Below are positions 47,953 through 60,914 of a DNA stretch of 64,000 nt, piece after piece. The position numbers and the translations under genes were made by a program. The stretch covers positions 3,987,058 through 4,051,057 of the forward strand of contig SCHM01000003.1 in the NCBI GenBank assembly GCA_004123355.1, given 5' to 3'. How positions within the stretch are numbered: position 1 is the stretch's first letter; every line of letters begins with the position of its first letter. The DNA is from Amphirosellinia nigrospora. Taxonomy: Eukaryota; Ascomycota; Sordariomycetes; Xylariales; Xylariaceae. Below the pieces are notes generated by a model. It was not told where the DNA came from, searched no databases, and saw nothing but the letters and a program-made list of their open reading frames with translations.

Positions 47953-50900
47953 GGCCGTTGGATTTGCCGTTCGGCGCGTGCCAGTATCCGAGGGAAATCA
48001 AGCTCAGCCCACAATTTGCGAGGCTCGAATACTTGGCTGGATATGCAGTAGGGAATGGAGAGGGACGCAGAGAGTTGTAGGTGGTAGGTGGGAGGTGGAG
48101 GAGAGTTGGAGATAACACCTAGGTAAGAGAAGGGAAGAAAGGTGTGGGCAAGCTATAGCACTAATAAGGAAAAGAAGGATCTACGAAATAGTGTAGATAT
48201 TGCAAGTGGGACTCTCGGTCTCACAGAGTGATAGGTAAGCTCGTCTTCGTATAAGTCAGTAGGTATAGTCAAGGGTGAAAATAATTAACTCTGTCGGGTA
48301 GGGAAACTAGCGCCGAGGGGATCATGTGTAGTGCAGACTGTAGTGCGTAAACATTCCGGGGTCCTAACTTTTAGGGTCGCACTACAGCTACAGCATACAA
48401 ATCATCGCTTCTGGAAAACCTAGAAGCTGTACATGTACTGTACATCTACATTGGATCGCGTGCTGGCTGTCACAAGGATTAAGTGAAGCATGGATATTAC
48501 CAATCTCGAATGCTGTATATATAATACACTACTCAATATAGTCTAGTTAGAGTATCAAATCACGGATATAGCATAGTGCATCGCAGGGCAGCTTTTTAAA
48601 GAATCAATATGCTACGCCCCATATTCCTGGCTCGAGAACTGCCAAGCTTGCAGAGGGGCAGCTCGGCGTAGCTTGCGTGTGCTGTAGTGTAACGACAGTG
48701 AATAATTGTAGGTACAGCAGGCATAGATGTTAGTAGGTTAGCGCTGAATGTTTGCGGATGGGTGAGTGTCATATAGATAAGAGGTAGGAGGTAGGTATCT
48801 ATATGCATGGAGGGAAGAGGTTTCAACAGCCACAAGACACGGCGACTAGAGGTGAACCCCTCCTCAAGACCTATCAGCAAATTTCGTACCTGAATTGGGA
48901 ACGTACCGCAATTGGAACTCAAAAAGCTACCCCTTTTTGCATTGGCCAATTGCATGCATCCATCTTTGCCAAACATTTATTGTGCCAAGGAGTTACACCC
49001 AGCAGCGGGTAGATAGAGTGTATCGGTACATTGTGATAGGTAGCCCATACATACCCACCTACGATAGTCGTGTACAGCTTCAATGTCGTAACTTACTAAG
49101 ATAGTCGACCGCCAAGTGCCGCCGCCAAAACACCTAGTGCAATAATCAAAAACTTAAGCTCAACTAGGTTACTTGCAATCCTATCTACTATGTAGAGCTT
49201 CAGGCGCTTTCCCGCAACACAGAGGACTCATCTGATATTCCATATACAGAAATGTGGTATTGTTAAAAATGTAGAGGTACGGCACGGGCCCGGGCACTAG
49301 ATAAGCCTATCATCAAATGTATACTCTACTTGCAGTACATGCCTAGTGTCTCAGATCTGCACTAGGTATAAGCGCACAGAGAGATTAGGTCGTGTCCAGC
49401 CATCTGGTGTCCCATCCCATCTTCGTTGATTGATAAAGTCCTGATTAAGGCCCCGCGACCGAACTTCGCTCGACTAGCCCATATCAGCAAAAGAGTGCCA
49501 GACTAAATTGTTCAAATATCCTATGGGCTGTTCTATCTCTTTCGAACGATGCTCTGCCCATTTCTTCCATCATTGTCTATTTGTTGGTGGAGATGATGCG
49601 ATTACACACCGCGAGAATCCGTCTTCGGTATCGAATTCCAGCGAGCCAATCATAGGACGGCGCAACTGAGATGTTGGTAAATCGGTAAATCTCCGACTCC
49701 ACATTCAACACAAAACTCGAATACGAATACGGCGCCCCCTTCTACATGCGTACTCCTTTACCCGTAGAAAATGCCAAGCAATTCTTAAAACTTATGCTCA
49801 AAAGGCTTTACAGAACCTACTATGCGCCGCGCAGCTACTTTAGAGTCTCACTAACGGATGCATTTGTTTGTTGGGAACCTGGATTTAGCACCACTGCACA
49901 CTCAGGCTCGCTTTTTGGTCATGGTTAGAGAACTGACTGGACTGACTTAACCTACTGTTGCTGTTCATACTTATTCTGAGAGCAGCATTCATTTGGTCAT
50001 TGAATCCACGGTGCATCAGCTGCTTAACCCTACACTATTCAAGCTGAGCGGAGGGCTTTAGCTGAATCGTGTTCTTGGTTTGTGGATATGAAGAACGGGA
50101 GTTTATAGTTGTGTCCGAAAAGGTCATACGCAATTGATATGGAGAACCTCACTTATCAATTTTATCAAGTCGCTACTTACTTCAACCCTGAGGCGCTGCA
50201 ACCCGGGGTGTTGGCACCCAAATGACTCGCCACACTCCACGTTCTTCCCACGTTTCTCATGTCATCGATGAATCTTAGAACCATCAATCTGCCTAGCAAC
50301 ACACCATCTCTGCTATCATGTACAAGACCCCAGTAAACTCCCACCTCTCAACTTAGGCCAAGGAAGGTTGCTTGATACCCAAACCAGCACACTCTATTGG
50401 GCCTCCAAATGACTCCCAACAAATCAAGGCTGTGTACGCCAATTCCGTAAAAACGGGCCTTTCTATGATTGTAAGCTGGACAAATAACTGTGTTCTTCAA
50501 GTAGGGCTTCGGGCACGCTGTATCTGACTCACACGGGTTGGTCTGCATGCATGGCCAACTCAGCGAACCATTGCCTATTCGGGAAAAGATGCGTGGCTGT
50601 GTACCTTTGCGGCGTTCATCATTCAACTCGCCATTATGGCTCATCGCCGCCACAGGATTCCAGCCTGACATCGAAAGTAACTTTAAGGCAAGTATGTGAG
50701 AGTTATTGAGCGATTCTTTCAAAAGGTACGTAGGAATGTAAGTAAATAGGGCTCAGCTCGTAACCTTGTAGGTAGGTAAGGCTGTCATGCTCCCTGCATT
50801 GCACGCTGAGAATAGTTTCGATAGCGCGGTGGTGGTTGGGACGTATAAGTAGGTTGGAAGAACTCGAGAATGGTGGATGGAAATATATAGCTAGATACCA

Positions 50901-52440
50901 ACGATACTCACACGACCGAACAATCGCGATACCAAGGAGGTCATGGGAGGTCATGCCGATCATGAAACCACGAGCCCCCTGTTCAGAATCTAGAAAATCT
51001 ACCTGGGCTCTGGCTTGCTTCAAAGGGGGCAAATACGCGACGAAAGCGATGCCAATATCTGAGAGGTACTTAGGCCTAGTTTCGGGTGTCTCACATTATG
51101 CTCAACTCACAGACTTCCTTCAAGACTAAGAGCTCGGGGCTAACCACCTTGGTTTTCTATCTAGAATTGAGAAACTCGAGTTCATTCACGACTCATGCAT
51201 CATCACCAAGGAGGAAACTCGTCTATTAGAGGCAGAAACATAATTACAATTATGCATCGTCATTCCCATTTTCGAAGCGAAATTAGAAATACATTATCGA
51301 CATAGGACTAATCTGGGACATATCGCACGCCCTCACAACACCGGCACCACCGAGGAAATCCCATTACAACACCTTTTACCAAGCACTCCCATCCATCCAT
51401 ATATCTCTTACAAACAAGCCCCCGAAACTTCACGCAAGTAAGAAGCAGCCAAGTCCGTCCACGACGCCTTGCCTCTTCCCAGCCCACGCGTACGCTGTAC
51501 AATCAACACCCAACAAAGGGGCACAGCCAGAACATTCCACACACATTTGGTTCAAATCATCCAAGGGCTCGCGAACGCTGAGGTCTGAGCGTTGCCCGTC
51601 ATGGATGTTGGGTCGAATCGTGGATTTTTGGGGAGTATGGGATTAGGGATATCGAGGAGGGGTTAAGGAAGGGTTGATGAAGAGTTGGGATAAGGAACCT
51701 GGGGCTAGGATGAGGCTGCGTTTACGATTGGAGTCGGGTTAGGCACTGAAAGAAGACGTCGGATGTTGGGCGCTGGGTTAAGGGTGGGCAAGTGGTTGGT
51801 TGAGTGATTTTGTCGTGGTGGGAAGATGGGGAGGGCAAGGAGGTCGAATCCCCGGCTAAGGGGCTGGTATTTAGGGAAACGGTAGAGCGAAATGATACCC
51901 TTTTGTTTTAATCTATTGTTTAATTACCCTGTTTAGTTACACATCTATGTGCAACGCTATCTTATGGGTGCTTTCATCGACGTGAACTACGTATATATTG
52001 ATTAGGGAGTGAAGATGAGAATGAGGTGTAGAAAGGTACGGATGACTTCAACTGAAGATGGGATAAAGTATATAGAGCTAGCAATGTCGTGCGTCTAAGG
52101 ATCCTTCTAAAGTGCACACTTAAAGGATTTAAGACGATTAACTGTTTAACAAACTGGCAAAAGTGAGTGAAGAATATTCGAGAAGTGAACATGAAGAGTC
52201 ATGATATTACTTTGAGGCTATAAAAGGGGGTATCTCATTTTGGTTTCCGTTTTCTCTATCCATACGCATGTTGATTTTCGTAGAATACAGAATAGCGACA
52301 CATCAAACCTGGCTTCTCGCCGGGAAATGATTGGTCGTTCGTGATCTTCGAGACCATGTCTATCCTCTACAAATCTTTCCATGCTATTCTTTCGATACGC
52401 TGGTGACGGGCTTTTTCTCACCAAGTCTTGCCACGCCCGA
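47953..52440. other. 4.5-kb region without recognisable gene
   Basis: From the ERG5 promoter to the 3' end of ASK1. The sequence has short open frames only (for example 50348-50722 and 50703-51032 minus, 50836-51129 plus), and none has a family motif. The segment 51590-51860 is strongly purine-rich on the plus strand. The first kilobase should hold ERG5 control sites. Long non-coding transcripts or a fast-evolving gene with introns cannot be excluded. Confidence 0.5.
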
Positions 52441-53935
52441 CTAAAACGTATCATCTAAGATATCATGGTTCATCTTGACCATTGTAGGGCTATGCTCCGA
52501 CTCCTCGGGCTCCGCACCAGCCGTGATGAGGATATCATCCACAATGCGACGACTCGCTTCTCGAGCTATTGCGGCCTTGGTTAGCTGCGTTCAGTACGAT
52601 ATTCAAACATAAGAAATGACTTACCAGGCGTCTGCAGAAGCTTGCTAGGAGGCAGCGCAAAATTAATAGTCTTCGGCGGGCTCATGCCCCCGAAGACGCT
52701 GTCAGCAAAATCATCATCATCACTCTCCCATCTAATCTCGTCCCGCTCTCTTTCTTTTCCCCTTTCCCGCTCTTCGGCAAAGATATCCCGCTTCTTGGCT
52801 GTTACCGGCGTCTGCACGCTGACCCCCGGTGTCCGAGGCGCCCCTCCGCTGCGCCCCCGCGCCTTCAATGGCGACATGTACAAGTCGCTCCGGAGCTTCG
52901 GAACGGCCATCTCGGGCGAGCTCATGGGGCTCTCGGCCCATAGCGCGCGCCGCGTCCTGTCCTCCTCCGGCTCTTCTTCGATGCCTTTTTGTGGCGATCG
53001 GCCCCGCGGCCGCGCTGGGAGGGCGACCGTCTTGAGAGGCGTCGCTTGCAGTCTGTAGTTCTTGTCTAACACACGGTGGAGCAGCAGATCCTTGGACTTT
53101 TGGTGTGACTGGGCATGAGGGGTTGGCTCATCAAGTAGCAGTGACGATGATCGCGGTGTCATCGACATATCGGGTAGCCGAGCGGTGCTTCCGTCGTGAT
53201 AAGGAGGAAGCTGAGCAGTGCCCTCGCCGTACTCGTCTTCGTCGTCGGGCAGGTCGTCCTTAAAGACCGCCTCGCTCTTAAGCTCGCGACGTAGGGCCTG
53301 GTATGGGGAGCCGAAGTCGGCAAATTGCGCGTGCATCGATTTTGTAGCAGGCACGCGTGGCGTGCTGCCTGTGATGGTGGCATCCTCCAGGAGCGAGTCT
53401 TCAATGTTGTCGTGGGTTCGTTGCTGGTGGTGTTCGTGGTACTCGGATGGCTCGCCTGTTGTGTCATCTTGTGTCGCATCGTAGTCGAACCTGGTCTCAT
53501 CAACAGTTGTCTCTTCGGCTGTGGCTGTCTCGTCGCCTTCGCCTGCTAGTTCTTCGTAGCCGGACAGTGACACGTTCGCGGATGCCTCGAAGAATTGCTT
53601 CCAGAACTAGAGAGTCTCCCTTAGCCATGTGATGTCTCGTCGAGGCCAGACACAGAAGGTTATACGAACCTTGGAAGCCTCCCATACGTTCTTCGAATGC
53701 TCGCCATATTGCTCGACAAGAGGGAGGACGCTGGTTGTGACGATTCGGTGGGCTTTGCTGAAATTGTGATCAATTTCTGTGAGGCTAGCATTAGCACATT
53801 TCCAGGGTTCAGGTCATCAGCAAAGAGGAATCTGATAAACATGCCTTGTAAAGTAAGCGTAATAGACTGCTCTAGCCTCTCTAATTCCTCTGTCAAAGTC
53901 AGGTTCCTGCCTGATGAGGACACAGATCGGGACAT
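52441..53935 (-). CDS. ASK1: DASH/DAM1 complex subunit ASK1
   Basis: Subunit of the fungal DASH ring that couples kinetochores to spindle microtubules. Exons: 53935-53845, 53776-53670, 53606-52625 and 52565-52441. The N-terminal helical part, the conserved ASK1 region, reads LTEELERLEQSITLTLQ, EIDHNFSKAHRIVTTSVLP, then EQYGEHSKNVWEASKFW. The rest is acidic and low in complexity with many Ser/Thr-Pro sites (for example MTPRSSS and ESPMSSPEM), suited to phosphorylation by CDK and Aurora kinases. The conserved C-terminus reads REASRRIVDDIL and ends ILDDTF. The first intron (53777-53844) begins GC instead of GT. No frame breaks. Confidence 0.9.
53777..53844 (-). other. GC-AG intron in ASK1
   Basis: The donor is AAG|GCATGT and the acceptor CACAG|AAATTG. 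Only this junction keeps the conserved LTLQ-EIDHNF join in frame; no GT donor in the vicinity does. Confidence 0.75.
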
Positions 53936-54231
53936 TGTAAACGGTATTGAGGACTACTTAAGTACAAGTCAAGATGGAATGTTGAAGACTTGGCGGGGTT
54001 CGGGGGTTCGGGGTTTTGTGGGCGGGCGACTAAGTCGCGTCCTAGACACGCGATGCGGGGCAACAAGCTACGGGCAGGTGTCCTCGCCTCCTACTGGTAG
54101 GTAAAAGCTATTGCTGGGATGACACTCTCTACCATAGGCAGACCATAGGTAACTAGTCGGTCTTATTACCTAACTATTTCTATCAGAACCGGCAACTCGG
54201 GAAATTTAATTCGGGGTATCACTAAAATATA

Positions 54232-57111
54232 TTAAAACCTAGGGCGAGAATAATAACCCAGCATATCTAGGTTGACCAGAAGTCTGTCAATCGTATTCCC
54301 ATCCCTGACACCACTCCGCTGCCCCTCATCAGCTGTCGGTTCCTGTTTCGACGCCTTACCCGTGGCACCTCCTTTTTCGCTAAGGCCATGGCAGACGGTG
54401 ACAAACACTCCCATTTTCTTCCTAAACGTCTGGTAGATTTCATGGATGATGACCTTGCTGGCATCGCCGGCCACTTTACCGCCCACCTCGAGCTGTGCTT
54501 GCCTGGAGAACCGTAATATCAACCTGAAGATATCCTCGAGGAGTGCTAGTACGGGTTGCTGTCTCTTCCGTAGTAATAGAATCGTCATGGCATGATCAAG
54601 CATCTTCTCATGCTCTTCGCGCACTTCATCCGGGCTTACCACTCGCGCGTGCGAGACGTCCGTGTCGACCCGGGCCAGGTCAGACTGGACTCCATCAAGC
54701 CATGTTTCGAATTGCAGCCACGGCATTTGTATACCCGTGTCAAAGAAGTAAGTGGTGACACTCTGCACAAGGTGCTGAGCCTCAAACCGGAACCGAAGCC
54801 ACACGTCGCCTAGGTCTTGGCCTTGACGCTCCATTCTAGATGTGTCTCGGAAGAGCTGGCTAATGACATATAACATCCGCAAAATGCGGAGAAGTAGCTT
54901 GAATATCCTATCGTATTTGACTAATATTACCGTCGTAAGGATCGGCGAGAGTGGCGCTGGCGTTTTGTATGCCAGCCTCAAAAAATCGAGCGCTTCAAGC
55001 GAACTCGGATCCATGCATTTATCAATCTCTTCGGGCGGGAGATCACGGAGAGCGAAGCTAAGATCACCCGGCAAATCCGAGGTTTCGGCCCACCATGGGC
55101 TAGATTCTCGCCGTGTAGGGGATATGTAGGTGTCACTGAGCACACCCATCAGTGCAAGGCGTAATTCCGAGCTTGCTGGTGGCCATGTCTCTCTTCCGTT
55201 CATGCGAAGGCCCATGATGCCACCATTAAGAGCAACACCAGCCTGGCGTTCGGCCGTCTCTAGTTCTGGATCGAATAGTGCGTGGGACAGTCGACTGCAG
55301 AACATGCCATTCCCAAGAAGCTGGAATTCTCTCTGGGCACGTAGATGTTCTCTCAAGTCATGTGCATTGAAGAGCAGTCTCATATACTCGCGGTTGATGA
55401 GTCTTGCTTGTGACATGACAAGCGGGCCGAATGAATGCAAGGGAATAAGCGACCAATGTAAACCGAATTTTGAAGTATTTGTCCGGAGATGGTCACCTTT
55501 ACGATAAAGACATTCCTCTAACAGAGATGATAGCACATCCTGTGTGACTGCAATAGGCGGTGCTTGGTCCAATGCCTGGATCGACGCTAGGAGCTGTTCC
55601 TCAAGATGAGTGCCGTCATTGCCGAACACTTGTAGCATATCTTGATGCGTAGGGGTAACACTATTCTCATGTTTGGATTGGAGGATATCCTCGGACGACT
55701 TTCTAATAATACTTTGTAGCATAGCCTTTTCGTATTCGGTCACCTCGTTCTCTAGTTTTCTAATGGAGTTCCAATCGAATAGCCACTTTAAATCGGGTGG
55801 CTTGCTAGAGGCAACGATGCCAATATGGCAAAGCGGATGCTCCGGGTGATACGTCCGAAGTAGTCGTAGAGTCTTGCCAGCCTCAAAGATAACTAGTGCG
55901 ATATCGGGAGTGACGAAATTTGGCATGCGGGTTTCGTCAAGTACATAGTCGCGTTCCTCGGACTCAAACCCAAGATCATCTACCCTGGTGATATGTTCGA
56001 CCTTCACAAAACTCCTTCCCGGCCCGTCCTTAGTTAATAGGACGCCCTCCTCTGCTTTCACCCCTATCCACTTCTGGACGAAGTCTATCCAAGGCTCTGT
56101 GACTCGCGATAAAACTTCACACATGAGAGCACGCAGTAACGAATGTTCGTTCTCCAAGGTCTCAGTTTCCGTGAATATTTGCGATATTACGTCTTCGTCA
56201 GTCGTCATCCGAGATATATTGCGGACATTTCGGCGGAGATATAGCAGCATAGACTCAACAGGTTCGACTAGCCAGTATAACTGTAGTAGGGACCTCACAT
56301 CTTTCCCACGCTCGCCAAGTTGTTGTTGGATAGCAAGGAGAAGGACGTCAATGGCTTTAGCTAGTGCGACCTTAGCCGCAATCGGCCGTGTCCTATACGC
56401 GAGCTGGACGTACGATGATAGGAAACGTGTTGTTGTCCCACAATTTAGACATGAATCTTGTAGCCCTTTAAGAACTTCGGTAGAGTAGCCAGATAATCTG
56501 ATCTTCTCCACTGGCGGAATAAAGGTCCCTTTTTTAGCATCCCACGTGAAGAAAACCGAGCCCCTCCCAAGGGTTAAGGCAAGCAGTGCGGCTAAATACG
56601 GATTGCTTTGAATGACTAAGTGATCCGTACTCTTCAAACGTAGAGGATCGTCCTTGTTGGTGATAGCGGCATCATACATCAAAGGCCCGGCTTCAGTAAT
56701 AAAGAGGGGAGCGGGTTGTGAAGTACCAGGAAAGGAGAAGGCCTCCCATGTCTTGTACTCTGCATTGGCCGCTGGGGCATCTTCTCCTTCATGCCATAGC
56801 TCATCTATAATATCAAGATCAGGCAGAGCAATGTCGTGGAGTGGCTCCGTGTTTTGATTGGAATCATTGCCCTCCTCGCCATGACCATTCAAATTCGGCA
56901 GAGCGAGAGCATCGGGGATTTTAAAAAATTCATCAGCCTCTGTGTGAGAAGGCTGGGTATTGGTAATGTTGTAATTGGGTTGGTCGTTGGTAGCCTCCAC
57001 CACATCTAGGCCAAAGAACTGGTCCTGGGGCATGGAAGGCAGGGCTAGCCATTTTGTAGATAGGTTGAAGTCGGGAAATGCAAAAACATTGGCAAGGTCT
57101 TCTTCTCCCAT
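54232..57111 (-). CDS. gamma-tubulin complex component, Spc97/Spc98 family (GCP6-like)
   Basis: Member of the gamma-tubulin ring complex that nucleates microtubules at spindle pole bodies. The single open frame has no intron or frame break. I chose ATG 57111 (MGEEDLANVFAFPDF), since fungal GCP6 proteins start in this way; an upstream in-frame ATG (57177) adds 22 residues. About 960 residues. The GRIP1 part includes SNPYLAALLALTLGRGS and LRALMCEVLSRVTEPW. The GRIP2 part includes FGLHWSLIPLHSFGPL, LINREYMRLLF and VILVKYDRIFKLLLRIL. The length and N-terminus favour GCP6 over GCP2, 3 or 5, which is an inference. Head-to-head with EAF7 across 630 bp. Confidence 0.87.
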   Translation of the reverse strand: MGEEDLANVFAFPDFNLSTKWLALPSMPQDQFFGLDVVEATNDQPNYNITNTQPSHTEADEFFKIPDALALPNLNGHGEEGNDSNQNTEPLHDIALPDLDIIDELWHEGEDAPAANAEYKTWEAFSFPGTSQPAPLFITEAGPLMYDAAITNKDDPLRLKSTDHLVIQSNPYLAALLALTLGRGSVFFTWDAKKGTFIPPVEKIRLSGYSTEVLKGLQDSCLNCGTTTRFLSSYVQLAYRTRPIAAKVALAKAIDVLLLAIQQQLGERGKDVRSLLQLYWLVEPVESMLLYLRRNVRNISRMTTDEDVISQIFTETETLENEHSLLRALMCEVLSRVTEPWIDFVQKWIGVKAEEGVLLTKDGPGRSFVKVEHITRVDDLGFESEERDYVLDETRMPNFVTPDIALVIFEAGKTLRLLRTYHPEHPLCHIGIVASSKPPDLKWLFDWNSIRKLENEVTEYEKAMLQSIIRKSSEDILQSKHENSVTPTHQDMLQVFGNDGTHLEEQLLASIQALDQAPPIAVTQDVLSSLLEECLYRKGDHLRTNTSKFGLHWSLIPLHSFGPLVMSQARLINREYMRLLFNAHDLREHLRAQREFQLLGNGMFCSRLSHALFDPELETAERQAGVALNGGIMGLRMNGRETWPPASSELRLALMGVLSDTYISPTRRESSPWWAETSDLPGDLSFALRDLPPEEIDKCMDPSSLEALDFLRLAYKTPAPLSPILTTVILVKYDRIFKLLLRILRMLYVISQLFRDTSRMERQGQDLGDVWLRFRFEAQHLVQSVTTYFFDTGIQMPWLQFETWLDGVQSDLARVDTDVSHARVVSPDEVREEHEKMLDHAMTILLLRKRQQPVLALLEDIFRLILRFSRQAQLEVGGKVAGDASKVIIHEIYQTFRKKMGVFVTVCHGLSEKGGATGKASKQEPTADEGQRSGVRDGNTIDRLLVNLDMLGYYSRPRF

Positions 57112-57741
57112 ATTCTTGGAAGGTCTTTGAGAGATGGCATCCTTTGCGCTGACAAGACCAAGAAGAAGGAACCACAAGTGAGTGAGTTGTTGTTGGTGAA
57201 CAATCTACCGCGATGTGTGGCGCAGCTTGATCTTGGGGCTGTGAATGATGATGTCTCAACGCGTGCCAAGTGAGAGCGCCACAAGTGTTTGTGAAGCGCG
57301 TCTGCCCCGCGCTTGGCCAAGCCACACCATTACTGTACCTTCCTTGCAAGTAACATACTTAGGTGAACTGGAGCTTCCTGAGCTTTAGAGTACCTAATTC
57401 ACATGCCATTGCCATGGGTGTCGTTCTTCCTGCTGCCGCCTTTCTCACCACCCATTCAGCCCAATTCACTGCTGCTTGGGTTTATTCACTGTCGCTTCAC
57501 TGTTGCATATAAAGCAGATATCCCAAAGCACCGGGCTTTCGCAACATTGTTTACCCCCCAATGTCTACAAACCACAAAATTTGGTATTAGATCTTGTGCT
57601 GTCTTGTTCGCATTCTTGACTTCCTACAGCTTCATACTTATTCCTTGGGCCTCAATTCTAGTTACAACAACCTCGGTGAACCCTCTCATTAACATAATTC
57701 CCCAATTGTTATTAAGCTTGCAACTACAAGCAATTGGCACC
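57112..57741. promoter_or_regulatory. divergent promoter region of GCP6-like gene and EAF7
   Basis: The two start codons face away across 630 bp. The half near EAF7 is pyrimidine-rich with T/C tracts, as in fungal 5' leaders. An upstream ATG at 57403 is in frame with EAF7, but the sequence between is hydrophobic and unlike the family, so I treat it as leader. No specific factor site was identified. Confidence 0.5.
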
Positions 57742-58801
57742 ATGCCTCCAAAACGCAAATCCAAAGCTATGGCAGAGGTGTCCACGCCCAAGGCCTCTGT
57801 CACGCCAGCCCGTGACGAAGATGCCATGGACATTTCCCCCAAAGTGTCTGAGACACCGCGGGCTGCCGACACGCCTGTCACCAAGCCAAACCATCCACCC
57901 GAGTCCGAGGTCTTGGGAGATCTATGGAATGAAGACCAAATTTCGTCGCTCTTCAAAGCCATCATGAGATGGAAGCCATCCGGTACGCTCTACAAACCCG
58001 ACGTCTGCCCACCGTCTTTTTTGTTTTCGCCCGAAATATCTCACTAACTGACGACTGGTCCCTCTTAGGCATGCATAAGCACTTCCGCGTCATCGCGATA
58101 TCTGAGCACTTGCGTAACCACGGCTTTGACCCAGACATCGAGACGCACACGCGGATCCCGGGCATCTGGGTCAAGCTGCGCGAGTTCTTCGACATGGAAA
58201 TGATCGATGAGCGCGACAACTCGTTCGACTACGTCCGCTCTCTTGGCGGGGACGAAGCCCAGAGGAGATCTACAAGGATTTCGACTTGCCCCCCGCCGAG
58301 TTCCACGACCTCATGTGGGCTCGCGCAGCCGCTAATGAGAACGACCCGGACAACTGGTTCGATTCCGACGGCGGTGCAACGAAGAAGCAGCAACAGACGC
58401 GCAAACGCAAGCGCGGCGATACCTTGACTGCCGACGCCGCTAGTGTCGCGGGCAGTAGCACGGCGAAGACGAGACGCTCTAGTACCGTCGAGGATACAGA
58501 CCGTGACACTCCAGCTGTCAGTAGTCCTGTGAGCCGGAGTGCTCGCGGCGCCCGGAGCCAGAAGCGAGCCGCGGCCAAGGCCAAGACCGAGAGCGAAGAA
58601 GATGAGGAGGAGGGAGAGGAAGAGGAAGAGGGCGATGACAACGATGGCAGCAGTGAGGAAGAAGAAGAGGAGGAGCAGGAAGAGGAGGAGGAGGAGGAAG
58701 AGGAGACTGAGGCGCCCACTACTCGATCCAGCCGTGCCGGTGCTGCCCGTGGTAGAGGTCGCGGCCGCGGGCGTCCTAAGGCCGGGCGTAAGAAGAACTA
58801 A
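57742..58801 (+). CDS. EAF7: NuA4 histone acetyltransferase subunit EAF7 (CT20 family)
   Basis: Subunit of the NuA4 acetyltransferase, related to human MRGBP. Exon 1 57742-57982 starts MPPKRKSKAM. The intron 57983-58068 (GTACGC...CTTAG) joins to GMHKHFRVIAISEHLRNHGF. The CT20 domain follows: LWNEDQISSLFKAIMRWKPS before the intron, then IPGIWVKLREFFDMEMIDER after it. A frame shift near 58258 (CCC run) precedes EEIYKDFDLPPAEFHDLMW. The C-terminal third is low complexity: basic nuclear-signal-like segments, a poly-Glu block (about 58590-58710), then a Gly/Arg-rich end and Lys/Arg tail. The stop is at 58799-58801. The poly-Glu and Arg-Gly sections vary between species. Confidence 0.93.
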
Positions 58802-59714
58802 GTTCGCCGGCGCACTCTTGGCACGATAGATTCTATCTATCCCCTCGGCGGACTTCTCATTTTTTGGTCAAGAAGCTCGTTCCGAGCTTTCTGGCTGGTC
58901 ACCCTACTTTAATTGATTGTTTAATAAGAGCATCGAAGTAGCTCTATCAAGTCTTACGGAAGACGTAATAATGCATTGTTGGAGCAAGGCGTTCAAAAAG
59001 GCGTTCAGAAGACACGGATCACATCGGAAAATACGGTTCTTGTTTTGACGAAGCGAGTTTGACGACAATCTACCTGGGCAGTCCCACAAAGAACGGTACA
59101 ATTATAAGTACCTATTTCTCATGTACCTTTCAAGTGGAAATTCGTCCGTCAGATAGTGTATAGGCAAGGTATTCGCATGGGCTGGGCAGTCTTTTGCTTT
59201 GGGACCGATCGGCGTCTTGAGATACCCCCTTTCCTTTTCATAGATGTAAAAAAGAGATAGAGATCAGAACTTCTGTACCTGTTACTTTAAGTTTCGTTTA
59301 CTTAGCTGCGTATTGTAGATCATGTGCAGTAAAGTCTATGTTCATTCAATTATGCGTCGCTTTACTCCTGAGGGAGAAGACACTTAAGACACTACTTCAA
59401 TATCCTTAGTGGCCCTTGAGACCACACACAAGGCATTAGGCACTCTAGCGTTCGAGCAGTCATGTATATATTGGATGGGGTTGTGTTTGTGAGTATTTAT
59501 TCTGATCATCGACATACTAGACTACTGCCATATCAGGTTTTTCTACCAGACGCAACAGTAGAAATCCATGTAGCCTTTCTTTACCAAACACCATATGCCC
59601 AAGCATCTTCTTCGTCGCTGGCCGATTTCCGTGCCGTCGTAAAACCTCGAAGCCAGATGTGGACAGTAAACCCAGGGCGATACAACGGGGTATATGAGAG
59701 GGTGGCGAAATCGT
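58802..59714. other. convergent intergenic region
   Basis: Between the 3' ends of EAF7 and the ubiquitin-eL40 gene. AT-rich; short open frames only. No feature recognised. Confidence 0.5.
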
Positions 59715-60542
<828 letters not shown>

Positions 60543-60914
60543 TTTGGCTGCTTTTCTTCGTGGGTGTTTGTCGATGTTCACAGTTCGCAAAATTGAGGCA
60601 AAGGCGAAATGGATGATGGTCAATGGTGGTGGGGGGTTTGGAGTGTGCGCTTCGTCGTCTGGCTGCCAGGTGGCGGTTTGGGCTCGCTTGTGTCAAAACC
60701 TCTAATTGATAAGATAAGCTTTTAATTTTCATCATGTGCGTCAGCCCTGGAGGTCTTTGCCGTATATGCATATAGAAATAGATCCTTTACTGCTAACATG
60801 CATATGTACTGAACGGAGGTAGGTAGGTACCTAGGTACCTAGGTAGCCACATCTATGGATCACGGAAACCTCAGCTTCATATGACCTCGATTCAACATGT
60901 AAGTCTTTCTATTT
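60543..60914. other. 5' leader and promoter of ubiquitin-eL40, RRN7 3' flank
   Basis: Contains the leader of the ubiquitin-eL40 mRNA upstream of the split start codon and, at about 60817-60846, a GGTAGGTAGGTACCTAGGT-type run of overlapping GGTACC motifs. Confidence 0.5.

Noticed and set aside
50348-51129. Open frames of 97-124 codons on both strands upstream of ERG5
   Set aside because: They overlap or abut each other, lack motifs and have no typical start context.
58590-58830. Lys/Arg-rich and Ser-rich open frames overlapping the end of EAF7
   Set aside because: They are shadow frames of the poly-Glu coding tract.
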